Shown here in pieces: positions 11,101-19,741 of a stretch of 31,783 bases of DNA. The DNA lies in the NCBI GenBank assembly GCA_030849075.1, contig JASAOO010003244.1, positions 1-31,783 of the forward strand. Direction: 5' to 3'. This DNA comes from Zelonia costaricensis (lineage: Eukaryota; Euglenozoa; Kinetoplastea; Trypanosomatida; Trypanosomatidae). The notes under the pieces are model-generated. The model saw nothing but the letters and a program-made list of their open reading frames with translations, had not been told where the DNA came from and did no database searches. Made by a program: the position numbers and the translations under genes. Each line of letters starts with the position of its first letter. The first letter of the stretch is position 1.

Positions 11101-11616
11101 CTTCTGCGATCCCTGGCGGAGCCACGTGAGAGAGGCACTCCCAGCCCGGGCCGTGCTGTGGAGTGTGGCTCTCCATCCCCAGCAGCGGGAGCAGCAGCGC
11201 AGTCCTTTCGTGTGTCTCTTCCCGCAGACTTGTGCTGCCGCGTCGCGGCGGTGGAGCCACATCTGCGGCAGTGGGGCTGGCGATTGGAGCATGTCGGCTG
11301 CAGCGCCGCGGTGGTTGCATGGCCGCGTCTCGAGGTGGAGGGGGTCGTGCGGCACGTCGCGTCGTTGGAGGCGCTGCGGCACACCGTGGAGGAGCTGGAG
11401 GCGGTCGGGGCCGCGGCGGCCTCGTGTCCGCTGCTGGTGCCTTCCGTCCTTCTGGAGTTCTTCGTGTCGCGCTCCTGCCGCGGGGCCGTCATGTTCGGCG
11501 ACCGCCTGCAGCCCTCTGCGGCGCGGTGCATGATAGCCGCCCTCGACTGCGTCGAGCAGTACTACGTCTGCTCTCACGGCCGCCCCTCCTTTGCCCAACT
11601 CCGTGCAGGGGTCTAG
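8155..11616 (+). CDS. MLH3: MLH3-like MutL homologue with degenerate ATPase domain
   Basis: Predicted 1,153-residue MutL-family protein, closest by eye to MLH3. In other eukaryotes MLH3 pairs with MLH1 and nicks DNA in mismatch repair and meiotic crossover formation. The C-terminal domain is convincing: D916-QHA-x2-E922-x4-E927 matches the MutL endonuclease motif DQHA(X)2E(X)4E exactly, and it is followed by SCRGAVMF and C1139-SHGRP near the end, the other metal-site motifs. The N-terminal domain keeps a MutL scaffold signature (GLFFNMAVRRAPF at 203-215), but the nucleotide-binding motifs are gone. Where MutL has E..N..D, I see Q33, V37 and P40; the DDG/DNG position is T75-R76-A77; no GFRG lid is visible. 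The centre (about 240-900) is Ala/Arg-rich linker. The start is the first ATG in a frame that is open upstream. PMS1 is a less likely identity because its DEKYNFE form is absent. Endonuclease activity is expected from the motif; ATPase activity is doubtful. Confidence 0.8.
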   Translation: MQQGDRIHHIATGDAAVLRASHVFPTVADALAQVLHVGLPALEYDIALHLSTGARCGASDVAVTLSLPSLAWDITRATTLCTPCDVAASPRRHDACHDRVPLDLLEQLAAVCEELRVEAHLCVNAATAKDGGSSSRSVEYGQCHREGLGESVSARQDTITLLPVLHWRRGVALAPGAATVRYPEPAQCRGTHARLVTQCRVRGLFFNMAVRRAPFACLLECTRSVTCGGSSEKPRRSDPAPLAEAHNNGAVLPFRRAPVGNTASAARARREQQQHILTACFQAAVCTVLAPLYLGDAGTEDRGRTQPSCVAEDPLARQPAARFTLTFTHDELDGSLWVEGCSTAHALRQRRSASAPRTDAHPLRSLSGGDEAAPPAATLRADGYGVFTGTICVAQVAAAAAGATGQRWLRTAGGRTAQLLCDAFGIRLPPTCLPRAGGFCRTHNAGTAPPSHVAAGGLLEVVVRRGTFAVLFWVPPGSSQLHPATAAAVGAAPARSAAALIDCTSADASVMILVRRLLPTMPSPVAAGEASRSSLRAAATCSREFRVLEPTHWAYDVVASLTQRQQPVRRRGHGPSRVVAPVFVFADAACVPEHLYQARHRSRGDSTSAYHRFAGLFASALERANGRSSDGAGEQGAAAGCAGRGEVMRDDSGSTSVVATQPGASFLSAAATCCAGAPLQLQTAQVEAPLRYLSQRLLEAAGGSGALPHRPPCAAAGPTASVALHHVRLRPASILLAGRGGWNAAAATAPSGPRRTPVSLDPHLHRVLVEEEAVLASNPSTRTQSGGRGAAAAPSRDASTAAAGLAQMRRLLDTGRGSVLRQLPRAFALPAAWRPPAAPRASAALVSDEGGRPPAPAPAAPHSLPPIGAALTSRVSVTQWARKFVVLASPREGAAAAAAPTSSPCTPHARQWWVADQHAVHERVRLEFFLCFADTYVCHPEMPPVWRSGGAARAEAVAGAGRAAVLSCEAREALQRRHRIARLLRSLAEPRERGTPSPGRAVECGSPSPAAGAAAQSFRVSLPADLCCRVAAVEPHLRQWGWRLEHVGCSAAVVAWPRLEVEGVVRHVASLEALRHTVEELEAVGAAAASCPLLVPSVLLEFFVSRSCRGAVMFGDRLQPSAARCMIAALDCVEQYYVCSHGRPSFAQLRAGV

Positions 11617-12235
11617 CCCCTTCTCGTCCTGCTGTTGCTGTCGTTGGAGTCTTGTGTGCTGGTTGGGGATTGAGAAGCGGAGCGCTCGGTGCGATGCGCA
11701 CGCGCCGACCTCGCAGGCCATACCCGCTCGCTCGCTCGCTCCCACGCCCCGTACCTGCTTGTTCTGTTGTGTTGTTTCTTCTGCGCCCTTCTGCTTGTGG
11801 CTTCGCCACCCTCCCTTGACTACCTGCTACCCAGCTCCGCACGAAGAGGTCGTCACCACCCTACACGGGTTGCTGACGGTACATCACCGTCGCGTACGCC
11901 ACGTGCCACAGATGGCGCCGCCTACGCCGACGCCAGCAAGCGCCGGCACCTTTCCCCTTCCCCTTCGCCTACCACCAGTATGGTGTGCGCTGTTGTCACG
12001 GGCCTTCGGTCCGTAGACGTAGCCCATCATCTCCCGTGTACGCTGCCTCCGCTCTATGTACTCTCCTCCTCCCCCCCCCCCTCCCTTGTCTCGTGCCGTG
12101 TTCACGGCAGTCACACCGCAACCGCACACGCACAGGCGCTACGTGCCGCCCGTATAGACACCTACACCCATACACACCTACACACACGTAAACGGCACCC
12201 TCCAAAGACAGCCGCATAGAAGGGAGGGGGCGCAA
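11617..12235 (+). other. Intergenic region after the MLH3-like gene
   Basis: Pyrimidine-rich spacer with a short CGCT/GCTC tandem near 11725-11741, a long C run near 12070, and CA-rich sequence toward the right. No convincing coding frame is seen; the open frames are biased Ser/Pro/Arg translations. It probably holds the 3' untranslated region of the MLH3-like mRNA. Confidence 0.55.
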
Positions 12236-12319
12236 CCTCTCTTCTCCCTCTTTCTGCACACTCGCTCCGCACGTGTGACGACGACACACGCACACGCGTG
12301 CGCACATACACTCAACCAG
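12236..12319 (+). promoter_or_regulatory. Candidate spliced-leader acceptor for the AT-hook gene
   Basis: Twenty consecutive pyrimidines (12236-12255) are followed by a long AG-free stretch. The first AG is at 12318-12319, which would give a 72-nt 5' untranslated region for the start at 12392. Confidence 0.5.
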
Positions 12320-12383
12320 ATCCTGCCTTGCCAAGCCACCCCCAAGGACTTCCTCGTTGCCCGCCACTCCCGTGAGAGCGCGA

Positions 12384-12395
12384 ATGCGAAGATGA
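12384..12395 (+). promoter_or_regulatory. Three-codon upstream ORF overlapping the main start
   Basis: ATG at 12384 opens ATG-CGA-AGA-TGA, and its stop (12393-12395) overlaps the main ATG at 12392 in an ATGA arrangement. If the acceptor at 12319 is used, ribosomes meet this tiny frame first. It could lower translation or act by termination and reinitiation; it may also simply be skipped. Confidence 0.4.
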
Positions 12396-15300
12396 ACGCC
12401 GCCACAGCCCTCGAAGGTGTCCCCGCCTCCTCCCCTCCCTGCCGTCGTGTGAAGGAAGAGAAGGAAGAGGGTGAGGAACAGGACGCGCACGTGGGCCGCA
12501 ATGGCAACGCCCTGCAGCCCCAGCCGCCCGTGTCCCCGCTACCGCAGGCACGCGCGTCTGCGCTGGACTTCTTAGCGCTGTGGAGGCACGCGTCGGCTCC
12601 GCACGGGGGGCAGCTCGCCGCCGCCGACTCCTCCACCACGCGAAAGGCGCGTGGAGACGGTGGAGACCTCGAGCCACCCCAGCTCACATCCTCCCTCTCC
12701 CCGCCGCCTCGCCCTCAGCTCGGTACGCTGACCGTCGGCTCCATCGTGTTCGCTCCGCACCGCGTGGCTTGTCCGCCGCCTCCCCGCCACAGCGCCTGCG
12801 GTGGCGCCGGTGCCTCGGCATCCTCGGTGACGGCCCCACCGCCGCCGCCGCCATACCAGCTGCACTACGCGCTGGCCGAGGTGACCGGCATTCAGGCGTG
12901 CGCCGGCACCGTGACACTTTCCTTCCTCTTCACCGACCCCGGCATCGACGACGAGGCCGTGTCTCTGTACGAGTGCGTGCCGTGCCCGCCAGCGACGCTC
13001 GCGCGGTGGCTGAGTGAAGCGTCTCTCGCGACCGCGCCGCCGCGGTGTTCGCTGCTCGAGCGCGCGCTGCACGTGGCGGCCGAGGCGGGACCGCCGCCGG
13101 TGAGCGAAGTCTACCGAGCAGTCGTGTCCGCCAGCCCGGCCGTCGACGCAGCCGACCCGCGGCATGGGCAGCAGCGCCGGTGCGTGTCGCGGCTGCGCCG
13201 TTTGTACTGTCTCAGCGATGACGACAACGACGATGACGGGCTCGTAGAGACCGTAAAGGCGAACCCGGCGAACGGCAGTTCCAGCCCGGCAGGGGCGTGC
13301 GCCGAGGGCAGCGGGACCAGCGCCGCCGTGCCGGCCTTTCTCACGTGGACGTCCGTGCCGCGCGCCGCCGAGGCAGCGTTGGCCGCGGCTGCCTTTACAG
13401 CCCGCTACAGTGCCCCCATGAGCGTACACGTCTTCTTCTCCGGTGTGTTCCAGCTGGTGAACACGTACATGGAGCAGCACTGCCGCGGTGGGCAACGCGA
13501 CGCGGCGGTTCGCCATACCGCCGATGCTGAAGCTGGTGGTGGTGAGGCTGCGATGTGTGCACAACGGTCCCAGAGGGCAGCGCGGCAGCTTCCGCCGGTG
13601 GTGCTGTGCATCTTCGACAATTACGCGACGCTCCGGCGCTTTCACGTCTTCATGACGGTGCGCGGCCACGTGGTGCGGCTGGTCGACGGCGCCGGCCCAC
13701 CCGCCCGCGCGGCTGCCCCGCCGTCCCTGCTGCCGCCGGTGCCGCAGACAATGCACGCCTTCGGTGCGAAGTGCAAGGTGTGGATGTGCATGCTGCGCGA
13801 GGACACCGGTGAGGAGGACGCACGCATGGAGACGCAGGCGGGCGCGGCCGAGGCGCTCGTGGAGGCGCAGCTGAGCCGCCTCCTCGCGACGGCACCCGCC
13901 ATCGACGCGCTTGTCAGCTTCCGAGAGCACGCCACGGCGTCTCCCGAGGACAGGGCGACGGCGGAGAGTGCCCTGCGGCGCCTCCTACCGCACCTCGACG
14001 CCGGTCAGCTCGTGTGCACCCTGCAGGACGTGCCAGCTCTCACGCCCGCTGTCTCGGCCGCAGCAGCAGCCGCGAGTCCCATCAAGGTGTCCGGGGCTGT
14101 GTTTGGGGACAACAAGCTGCTTGTCCCGTGCAGCCCGGAGCAGCTCACCCTGCTCTCCACCGTGTGGGTATCTGCAGCCCCTCCGGCCTCGGATGCAGTT
14201 GCGAGTGCGGCAGAGCAAACAGGCAGGGAGACGTCCCAGCATCCGACCGGCTCACCCACCGGCAAGGGCGGGCGCAAGCGTGGTCGGCCGTCGGACGATG
14301 GGGCGAGTGCAACTGCCGCAGTCGCCGCCGCTGGCGCCCACGCGCTGACGCCGGCCCTGCTGGAGCGCATCGCGCTCGGCAGTTTCACCGACGTGGCGGC
14401 CGCCACGCTCTTCGACGTGTTCGCCGATGCCGTGGCAGTCGTGCGCCCGCGTCAGGACAGCGGCACTGTCACGCCGGTGGTGGTGGAGGACGGGACGGGC
14501 CACGCCGCTGACGGAGCGGTGCTGTGCAGCGTGGAGGAGGTGTACGCGAAGTGGTGCGTCGACCCCGCGCGTTTCGGGGAGGCGTTTCCGGTGTTTGCGG
14601 CTGTGTACGCGCTCATCGCGGACGTCTTCGCCGGCGCGGGGCGTTGGACACCGCGACCTGCCGCCAGCACGCCGTCCAGTGCGATGGGTGCCCTTCCCCG
14701 CATTGCGCTGGTGCTTCCACGCGGCAACCCCACGCACCACCCGAACCTGAGCACGCAGCAGTACCTGCACACGCTGCGCACCTTCTTCGCCCCATGGGCC
14801 GTGCACGAGATCCCAGCCGCGACGACGGCGCTCACCCCCGTGGGCGGCAGCGGAGGCCCCGCCTTGTCCTCAGGCAGAAGTGGCGTTGGTGGTGGTGGTG
14901 CGGCCCCAGTGCTGTGGCACCACCGCGGCGGCGTGCTGCTGCTCTTCTGCGACGAGGCCACGACGCAGCTGGGGGCGTTGCAGGACGAGGCGGACGTCGT
15001 GGTCGCCTGCGGGAAGGCCGCGGCGGCGGGGGGGGGNGCAGCACGGACCGCGAGGCGCCGGTGCTCTTCGCCGTCATCTCGGAAGTGGAGCTCGTGCCGC
15101 CGACGGAGCAGCTTACCCATCTCTGGCTGCCCGTGTCCCCCTCGTCTCTCTCCGCATCGCCTGCCATGAAGGAGACGAGCAGCACGGCTGTCGCACCGGC
15201 TGCGTCACGCGTGGCGTGGCCGGCGACGTCGAGTGAGGAGGCGTCCTGCGCGGAGCTCGACGCGCTGTGGCGGCGCCTGCTCGCCACGGTAGGGCCGGAT

Positions 15301-15564
15301 GGCGGCATGGAGGAGGCGGTGCGCCGGTCCGCGTCGATGGGTGGGCGTCGACTGCACTCGCTCGAGGTGCTGCCCAAGACGCTGCGCCAAGCCGTCGTTC
15401 TTTGGCGCCACCTGCAGCCAGGAGACGCGGACACACGCGAGACGCGCGGTACCCCGTGGCGTGCACTGCAAGCGGCGGTGAGGGAACTGGCGCTTGCGTG
15501 CATGACCGCCATGCCGGTGCGCGTGTCAGACGTGGTCCTCGTCCGCCAGAGCGGCGACCTGTAA
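12392..15564 (+). CDS. Unrecognised AT-hook protein; frame broken at an N in a G run
   Basis: I do not recognise the family. The frame runs from ATG 12392 (first ATG in this frame) to the G run at 15028-15036, which is followed by an N at 15037. After it, the convincing coding frame shifts and continues to TAA at 15562-15564. One missing base in the run would restore a product of about 1,057 residues, so the break looks like a sequencing or assembly artefact. An AT-hook core lies at 624-634 (GKGGRKRGRPS), pointing to AT-rich DNA or chromatin binding. The segment around 113-190 alternates hydrophobic strands with a DDEAVSLYECVPC ending and could be a Tudor-like fold; this is a weak guess. Other structured-looking parts are around 345-370 (VHVFFSGVFQLVNTYMEQH) and 405-430 (VLCIFDNYATLRRFHVF), separated by Ala/Pro-rich linkers. 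A nuclear role is inferred from the AT-hook only. Confidence 0.75.
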
Positions 15565-16056
15565 AGATGGGCGTCCTTCCGCCCCGCCTCCCTCTCCGAA
15601 ATGGGCGCTGTCGTCCCCGCTGCTCGCCGTCACGTGCCTGCACGCCACTTTGGGTGTGTTCTGCACCTCTGCGGCTGCCACCTCTTTCACGAGTGGGCCC
15701 CTCGTCCCATCCCCCATTCCATTCGAGCTCCCCTGTCCCTCCGCCGAATCCGCCGGCGTTGCGGTTCTGATCATCGCGCGGTCACGGGCGGCACCGATGC
15801 ACAACGAGGCACGCAACGGCCCACACGCTGCCTGCGGAGCTGGTCGTTGTGCTTGCTGGCCGCCTCTGCAGTGCCGCTGCTTGGCATACACGCACGCGCT
15901 CGTGCATCTCGCCACTCCTCACACTCACTCTCTTTCCCCCCTTCTTCCTCGCCCTCCTTCTGATGTGGACACTGACTTGCACGCACCCATGCATGCGTGA
16001 GCAACACTAGAACCGCGCACGTCCACCCATCCCGTCACTGATTCACCCCAGCCACG
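15565..16056 (+). other. Intergenic region before the VID27 gene
   Basis: Pyrimidine-rich and CA-rich spacer. It contains C/T tracts near 15928-15960 and no convincing open frame. It presumably includes the 3' untranslated region of the AT-hook gene. Confidence 0.55.
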
Positions 16057-16102
16057 CCCCTTTTCCTTTCCGTCGTCTCCATCTATCCGTCTCCACGACA
16101 AG
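16057..16102 (+). promoter_or_regulatory. Candidate spliced-leader acceptor for VID27
   Basis: A strong pyrimidine tract is followed by a first AG at 16101-16102. The resulting 146-nt 5' untranslated region has no ATG before the start at 16249. Confidence 0.55.
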
Positions 16103-16194
16103 AGCGGCGCCCAGGCGTACTCACTCCGCACACACCCCTCCAACAACCCACCCCTACACCTCCCCTCCGACACTCACGCCGACACACTTCCATA

Positions 16195-16214
16195 CACACA
16201 CACACACACACACA
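16195..16214 (+). repeat. CA dinucleotide repeat, 10 units
   Basis: Ten uninterrupted CA units sit inside the predicted 5' untranslated region of VID27, about 35 nt before its start codon. Confidence 0.9.
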
Positions 16215-16248
16215 GACACACAGAACGCTGTCGTGGTGTAGCGAAGCA

Positions 16249-17904
16249 ATGGCTGACAACACAGAGCTCTTCTCAGCCACTGGCACGCTGTACCAGTACA
16301 GGGGCGAGAAGGGCACCCGGCCCTACTACGAGCCGCTTGGCGCCCTCGAGGACTTCACCCTCACCGTGCAGAGACGCAATAAGTCCAGCAAAGCCGGCCC
16401 AACCGTGGAGTACGTCCTCCTCATCGCCGAGGACGGCGAGAACCTCATCACGCAGCCCATCGGCGTCGACCTCCGCCTCACCTTTTCGGCGGATGTGGCC
16501 TCGGTGCACTGGCCAGCCATCATTGACGGCGAGGTGGACGACCTCGCGTTCCGCTTTGCCGCTCCGCCCGGGGCCGCGGCGAGGGTGACGCCGCAGATGC
16601 GCATGCATCAGTTCATCGAGCTGTACAACCGCTGCACCTACAGCCTGCTCACCGGCAGCGACGAGGTGGACCCGCAAGACGAGTGGTTCGACTACCTCAG
16701 CGGCGTCGCCGCGCAGGAGGTGCGCAACGAGGACACCACGGAGCCGGTGTACGAGTTCGATGCTGCGCAGATGGCCAAGGCAAGCACGGGGTCTGGCAAC
16801 ATCTGTGCCGCGGAGTCGATGCAGTTCAACCGCGTGCTCGTCATCCGGAAGGGCAACGAGGCGGCAAGCTTAGAGATGCAGGCGATCCCGCAAACGGAGC
16901 GTGGGTTTGACCGGGGCGGCATGGAGTCGCTCTCGGTGGGCGGCGTGGACGGCACCGCAACGGGCACGCTGCTGGAGAACGGCGACATCAAGATGCTTCT
17001 CTTCGGCGGCCGCAGCGCTGCCGTGCAACAGATCGACCTGGCGCGTGGGCAGGTGGTGCAGGAGTACAAGCCCGCCGACATGCCGGTGCAGAGCGTCTCG
17101 TACGCGAACCACACCGCGTCCGACTCCGGCGCCGTCTTCACCTGCCTTGCCCGCAACGTCGCCTTCAACATCGACACCCGCGTGGACCCGCGCCGCTGCG
17201 TCGTCGTCGAGGACGGGAAGCAGCCGACCGACTACGCCCTGTCGTCGCTGCGCAGGGACTTCACGTGCCACGCGACCTCAAAGAACGGCTACCTTGCCAT
17301 CGGCGACGGCTGTGGCAGCATCCGGCTGTACACCGGTCCGCCAGGCGCCCGCAAGCCGGCAGGCGGCTACTTTCCCAAGGCCGCCAAGACGCTGCTGGAG
17401 ACGAAGACGCCCATCATCGACATCGACGTGACCGCTGACGGCGACTACATCGTGGCCACGACGGCTGCGTACCTGCTCTTCATTGAGACCAAGTACATGG
17501 ACAAGAGCGAGTCGTCCACAGGCTTCCAAACGCGCATGGGCAAGCACAAGCCCAGGCCGATCATCCTGCAGCCGTCGCCGCAGCAGACGCTGACCATGGG
17601 CGGGGCGCCGAACGTGCGCTTCCAGAGCGCTAAGTTCGACCGCTTCCCCGGCGGAAAGGAGCTCTGTGTGACCGCGACCTGTGGCAACTACATCCTCACG
17701 TGGTCCCTGCGCGCCATCCAGGCATCACAGGAGAACGGCCGCGCCGCGGTGCACTCCTCCATGACGGTGGGGCAGACGCTGCTGAGCACGTCAGCCAACC
17801 GCGCCTCGCAAATCGGCTTCCTTACTGGCAACGACGTCGGCGTGGTGCCCGTACACGAAGGCAAGGAGGAGGCCAGTCGGGCCTGGACGTGGGGAACGAA
17901 GTGA
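16249..17904 (+). CDS. VID27: VID27-family WD40-like protein
   Basis: Predicted 551-residue protein of the VID27 family, named after yeast Vid27 (vacuolar import and degradation); its biochemical function is poorly known in any organism. The N-terminal part (about 28-135) has the alternating strands and late amphipathic helix of a PH-like region, with an acidic stretch (DEVDPQDEWFDY) after it. The C-terminal WD40-like domain starts near N194 (NRVLVIRKGN) and runs to the end. It carries family landmarks such as MLLFGG, DLARGQVVQEYK, FNIDTR followed by a basic turn, NGYLAIGDGCGSIRLY, PIIDIDVTADGDYIV and LLFIETK. The length suits a compact protist member. The start has a purine at -3 and G at +4. 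No signal peptide or membrane segment is seen, so a cytosolic location is likely. The assignment rests on motif order and style recognised by eye. Confidence 0.85.
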   Translation: MADNTELFSATGTLYQYRGEKGTRPYYEPLGALEDFTLTVQRRNKSSKAGPTVEYVLLIAEDGENLITQPIGVDLRLTFSADVASVHWPAIIDGEVDDLAFRFAAPPGAAARVTPQMRMHQFIELYNRCTYSLLTGSDEVDPQDEWFDYLSGVAAQEVRNEDTTEPVYEFDAAQMAKASTGSGNICAAESMQFNRVLVIRKGNEAASLEMQAIPQTERGFDRGGMESLSVGGVDGTATGTLLENGDIKMLLFGGRSAAVQQIDLARGQVVQEYKPADMPVQSVSYANHTASDSGAVFTCLARNVAFNIDTRVDPRRCVVVEDGKQPTDYALSSLRRDFTCHATSKNGYLAIGDGCGSIRLYTGPPGARKPAGGYFPKAAKTLLETKTPIIDIDVTADGDYIVATTAAYLLFIETKYMDKSESSTGFQTRMGKHKPRPIILQPSPQQTLTMGGAPNVRFQSAKFDRFPGGKELCVTATCGNYILTWSLRAIQASQENGRAAVHSSMTVGQTLLSTSANRASQIGFLTGNDVGVVPVHEGKEEASRAWTWGTK

Positions 17905-19556
17905 GCAGCCACGTCCTCCTTTCCATCCCCCGCACCCCCCCCTCCTCTCCTCTGGGGCCTACGGCGCACGGTGCCGTTAAAGTGAGTGTGGTTTGTGCGG
18001 TGCGTTCGTTTTCCTTTTTTGAGCGGCAACGCACGGACGTTTATCGACGGCGATGCCGGCACACGCACACGCGCAAGTAGGATGGCGGGGGGCGGGGTGG
18101 GAGGAGGGGGGCAGCACTCCCTAAAGGCCAGAAATGGACTAGACTCGAGTGGATCACGCCACGGCCACACACGCACAGCTTTCCTCAGCCCTCAACGCCT
18201 GCTTGACATCGCCGGAAGGCAAAGATGAGCACGTGTGCACCGCGGCCGACGTCGGTCTCCCTCGCAACTACCTTGCGCACGTGCGTGTGTGTGAGTGTGT
18301 GCCTTCTTTTCTTTCCCTGTATCGCTCATGCTTGCGGCGGCGAAACGACACACGAATACCTCGGTGCGCGGATGAGAACGAAGAGCGGAGTTGTGCTGAA
18401 GGGAAGGGGGGAGGGCAGGCACGTGATGAGCAGATGTGGCTTTGCGTGGCTGCAGGGAGGGGGGGGCGTGAGCCATGCTCGCCTCTGCGTGCTGCCCCTA
18501 CTGCCGTGTCATCCGCCGCCCCCACTCTCCCACTCCTCTCCCTCTCTCGCCCTTGTTTCAGCGACGCCGTCTTCCTGTGCTTTCTGCGTCCCTCATGTGC
18601 CTTCTTCCCTTTTTTTCAAGACAAGAATGCGGGCGCGCGATGCGAGGCGCGGGCCATCTTTAGAGCCCACAAAGCGACAACGGCGCAGAGGCTCACCCAC
18701 TCCTTCTCAGGGCGAGACGTCGACTCGCTCTTTTCTCGTGGGGAATGGCGACAGAGAGAGAGAGGCCTCCTTCACGGCGAGGGGGCCTCCTACGCGCGTG
18801 TGTGTGAATGCGAAACACGGGCCGCGGCAATGCGAGCAAGTGCACCAGCTTGCTGCGACTCGACCACCACCCCAGCCACGTTTCCCTTTGCGCCAAAGCA
18901 AAGAAAAACTCTCCCCACTCTTCTTTCCCTCTTCAACCTTCCCACGCTTCCCTCCTGCGCCGACGCAGTTCCTAAGAACCCCCATTTAAGAGAGTCCAAC
19001 ACGCACCTTCACACGCACAGAGACCTGCGCCTGGTACACACTTTGCCCAACTTACAAAGGTAACAGGCAAGAACGCCGGCGGCATTGTGTGCATCTTGCT
19101 AGAGCTCCGTTGCAGCTCCACACTCCCGCACATTCCGCCCACTTCGCTCTCCAGCTCTCCGTCGCCATCTCGACACCGCGTCCACCGTGTCCTCTCCTCG
19201 TTTCTTTTCTTTCTTGCTTACTGCCGCGCTCAGCTCACCCCGCCGCTGCACATAGATCCCTCTCCGCACAAACCAATCACACGCACACACTTCATCTAGA
19301 TTCAGACACCGCATCGCACCGCACCCACCAACAACCATCGCCGTCACACCTGCAGCACCTGCCTCCTCCATCCGCACCGTCCCAAAGGCCTGACCTCTGC
19401 AAGCCGTGTATTGCCTGCGGGGTATTCACAAGGCGTTTCGGACGCGTTGTCATCATCTCTGTTTTGTATTTTGCTTTCTGTGCCCACGTGCCTCTCTCTT
19501 CGTAGACTCTCCTAGATCGCTTCGGCAGTTCTGTTTGCGTGTGCGGCGTTCACCCG
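17905..19556 (+). other. Long intergenic region between VID27 and PLK
   Basis: About 1.65 kb without a convincing gene. It has C runs and G runs, TG-rich and CA-rich stretches, and several acceptor-like tracts: a T run ending in CAAG with AG at 18619-18620, and a tract with AG at 19504-19505. The open frames here (for example from ATG 18225) translate to Cys/Val/Arg/Pro-rich low-complexity sequence. It should contain the VID27 3' untranslated region and possibly alternative 5' ends for PLK mRNA. Confidence 0.55.
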
Positions 19557-19605
19557 CTCCCCTCCCTCCCTCCCTCCTTCCCCTTTTCCTCTTCGTTTCG
19601 CTCAG
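19557..19605 (+). promoter_or_regulatory. Candidate spliced-leader acceptor for PLK
   Basis: A very strong tract, rich in CTCC repeats, ends in CTCAG with the AG at 19604-19605. It leaves a 136-nt 5' untranslated region without an ATG before 19742. A second acceptor at 19505 and a more distant one at 18620 are alternatives. Confidence 0.6.
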
Positions 19606-19741
19606 CTCCCCGGTGCACCTTAGACCCCTCTTCCTCTCTTGCTTCCACCTCTCCTACGAGGCGAGTATAGACAGGCGTACGCCAGCCGACGCACACCGTC
19701 GCCACAAGACCCCCTCCCCCCCCTCCTTTCCACCCCCCGCC

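Noticed and set aside
12392..15169. Gene end at 15169 in the original frame
   Set aside because: After the N at 15037 this frame turns into Arg/Ser-rich nonsense, while another frame continues gene-like to 15564.
18225..18989. 254-codon frame in the VID27-PLK spacer with a signal-peptide-like start
   Set aside because: The hydrophobic start comes from a TG repeat, and the rest is low-complexity translation of C/T-rich spacer with no domain.
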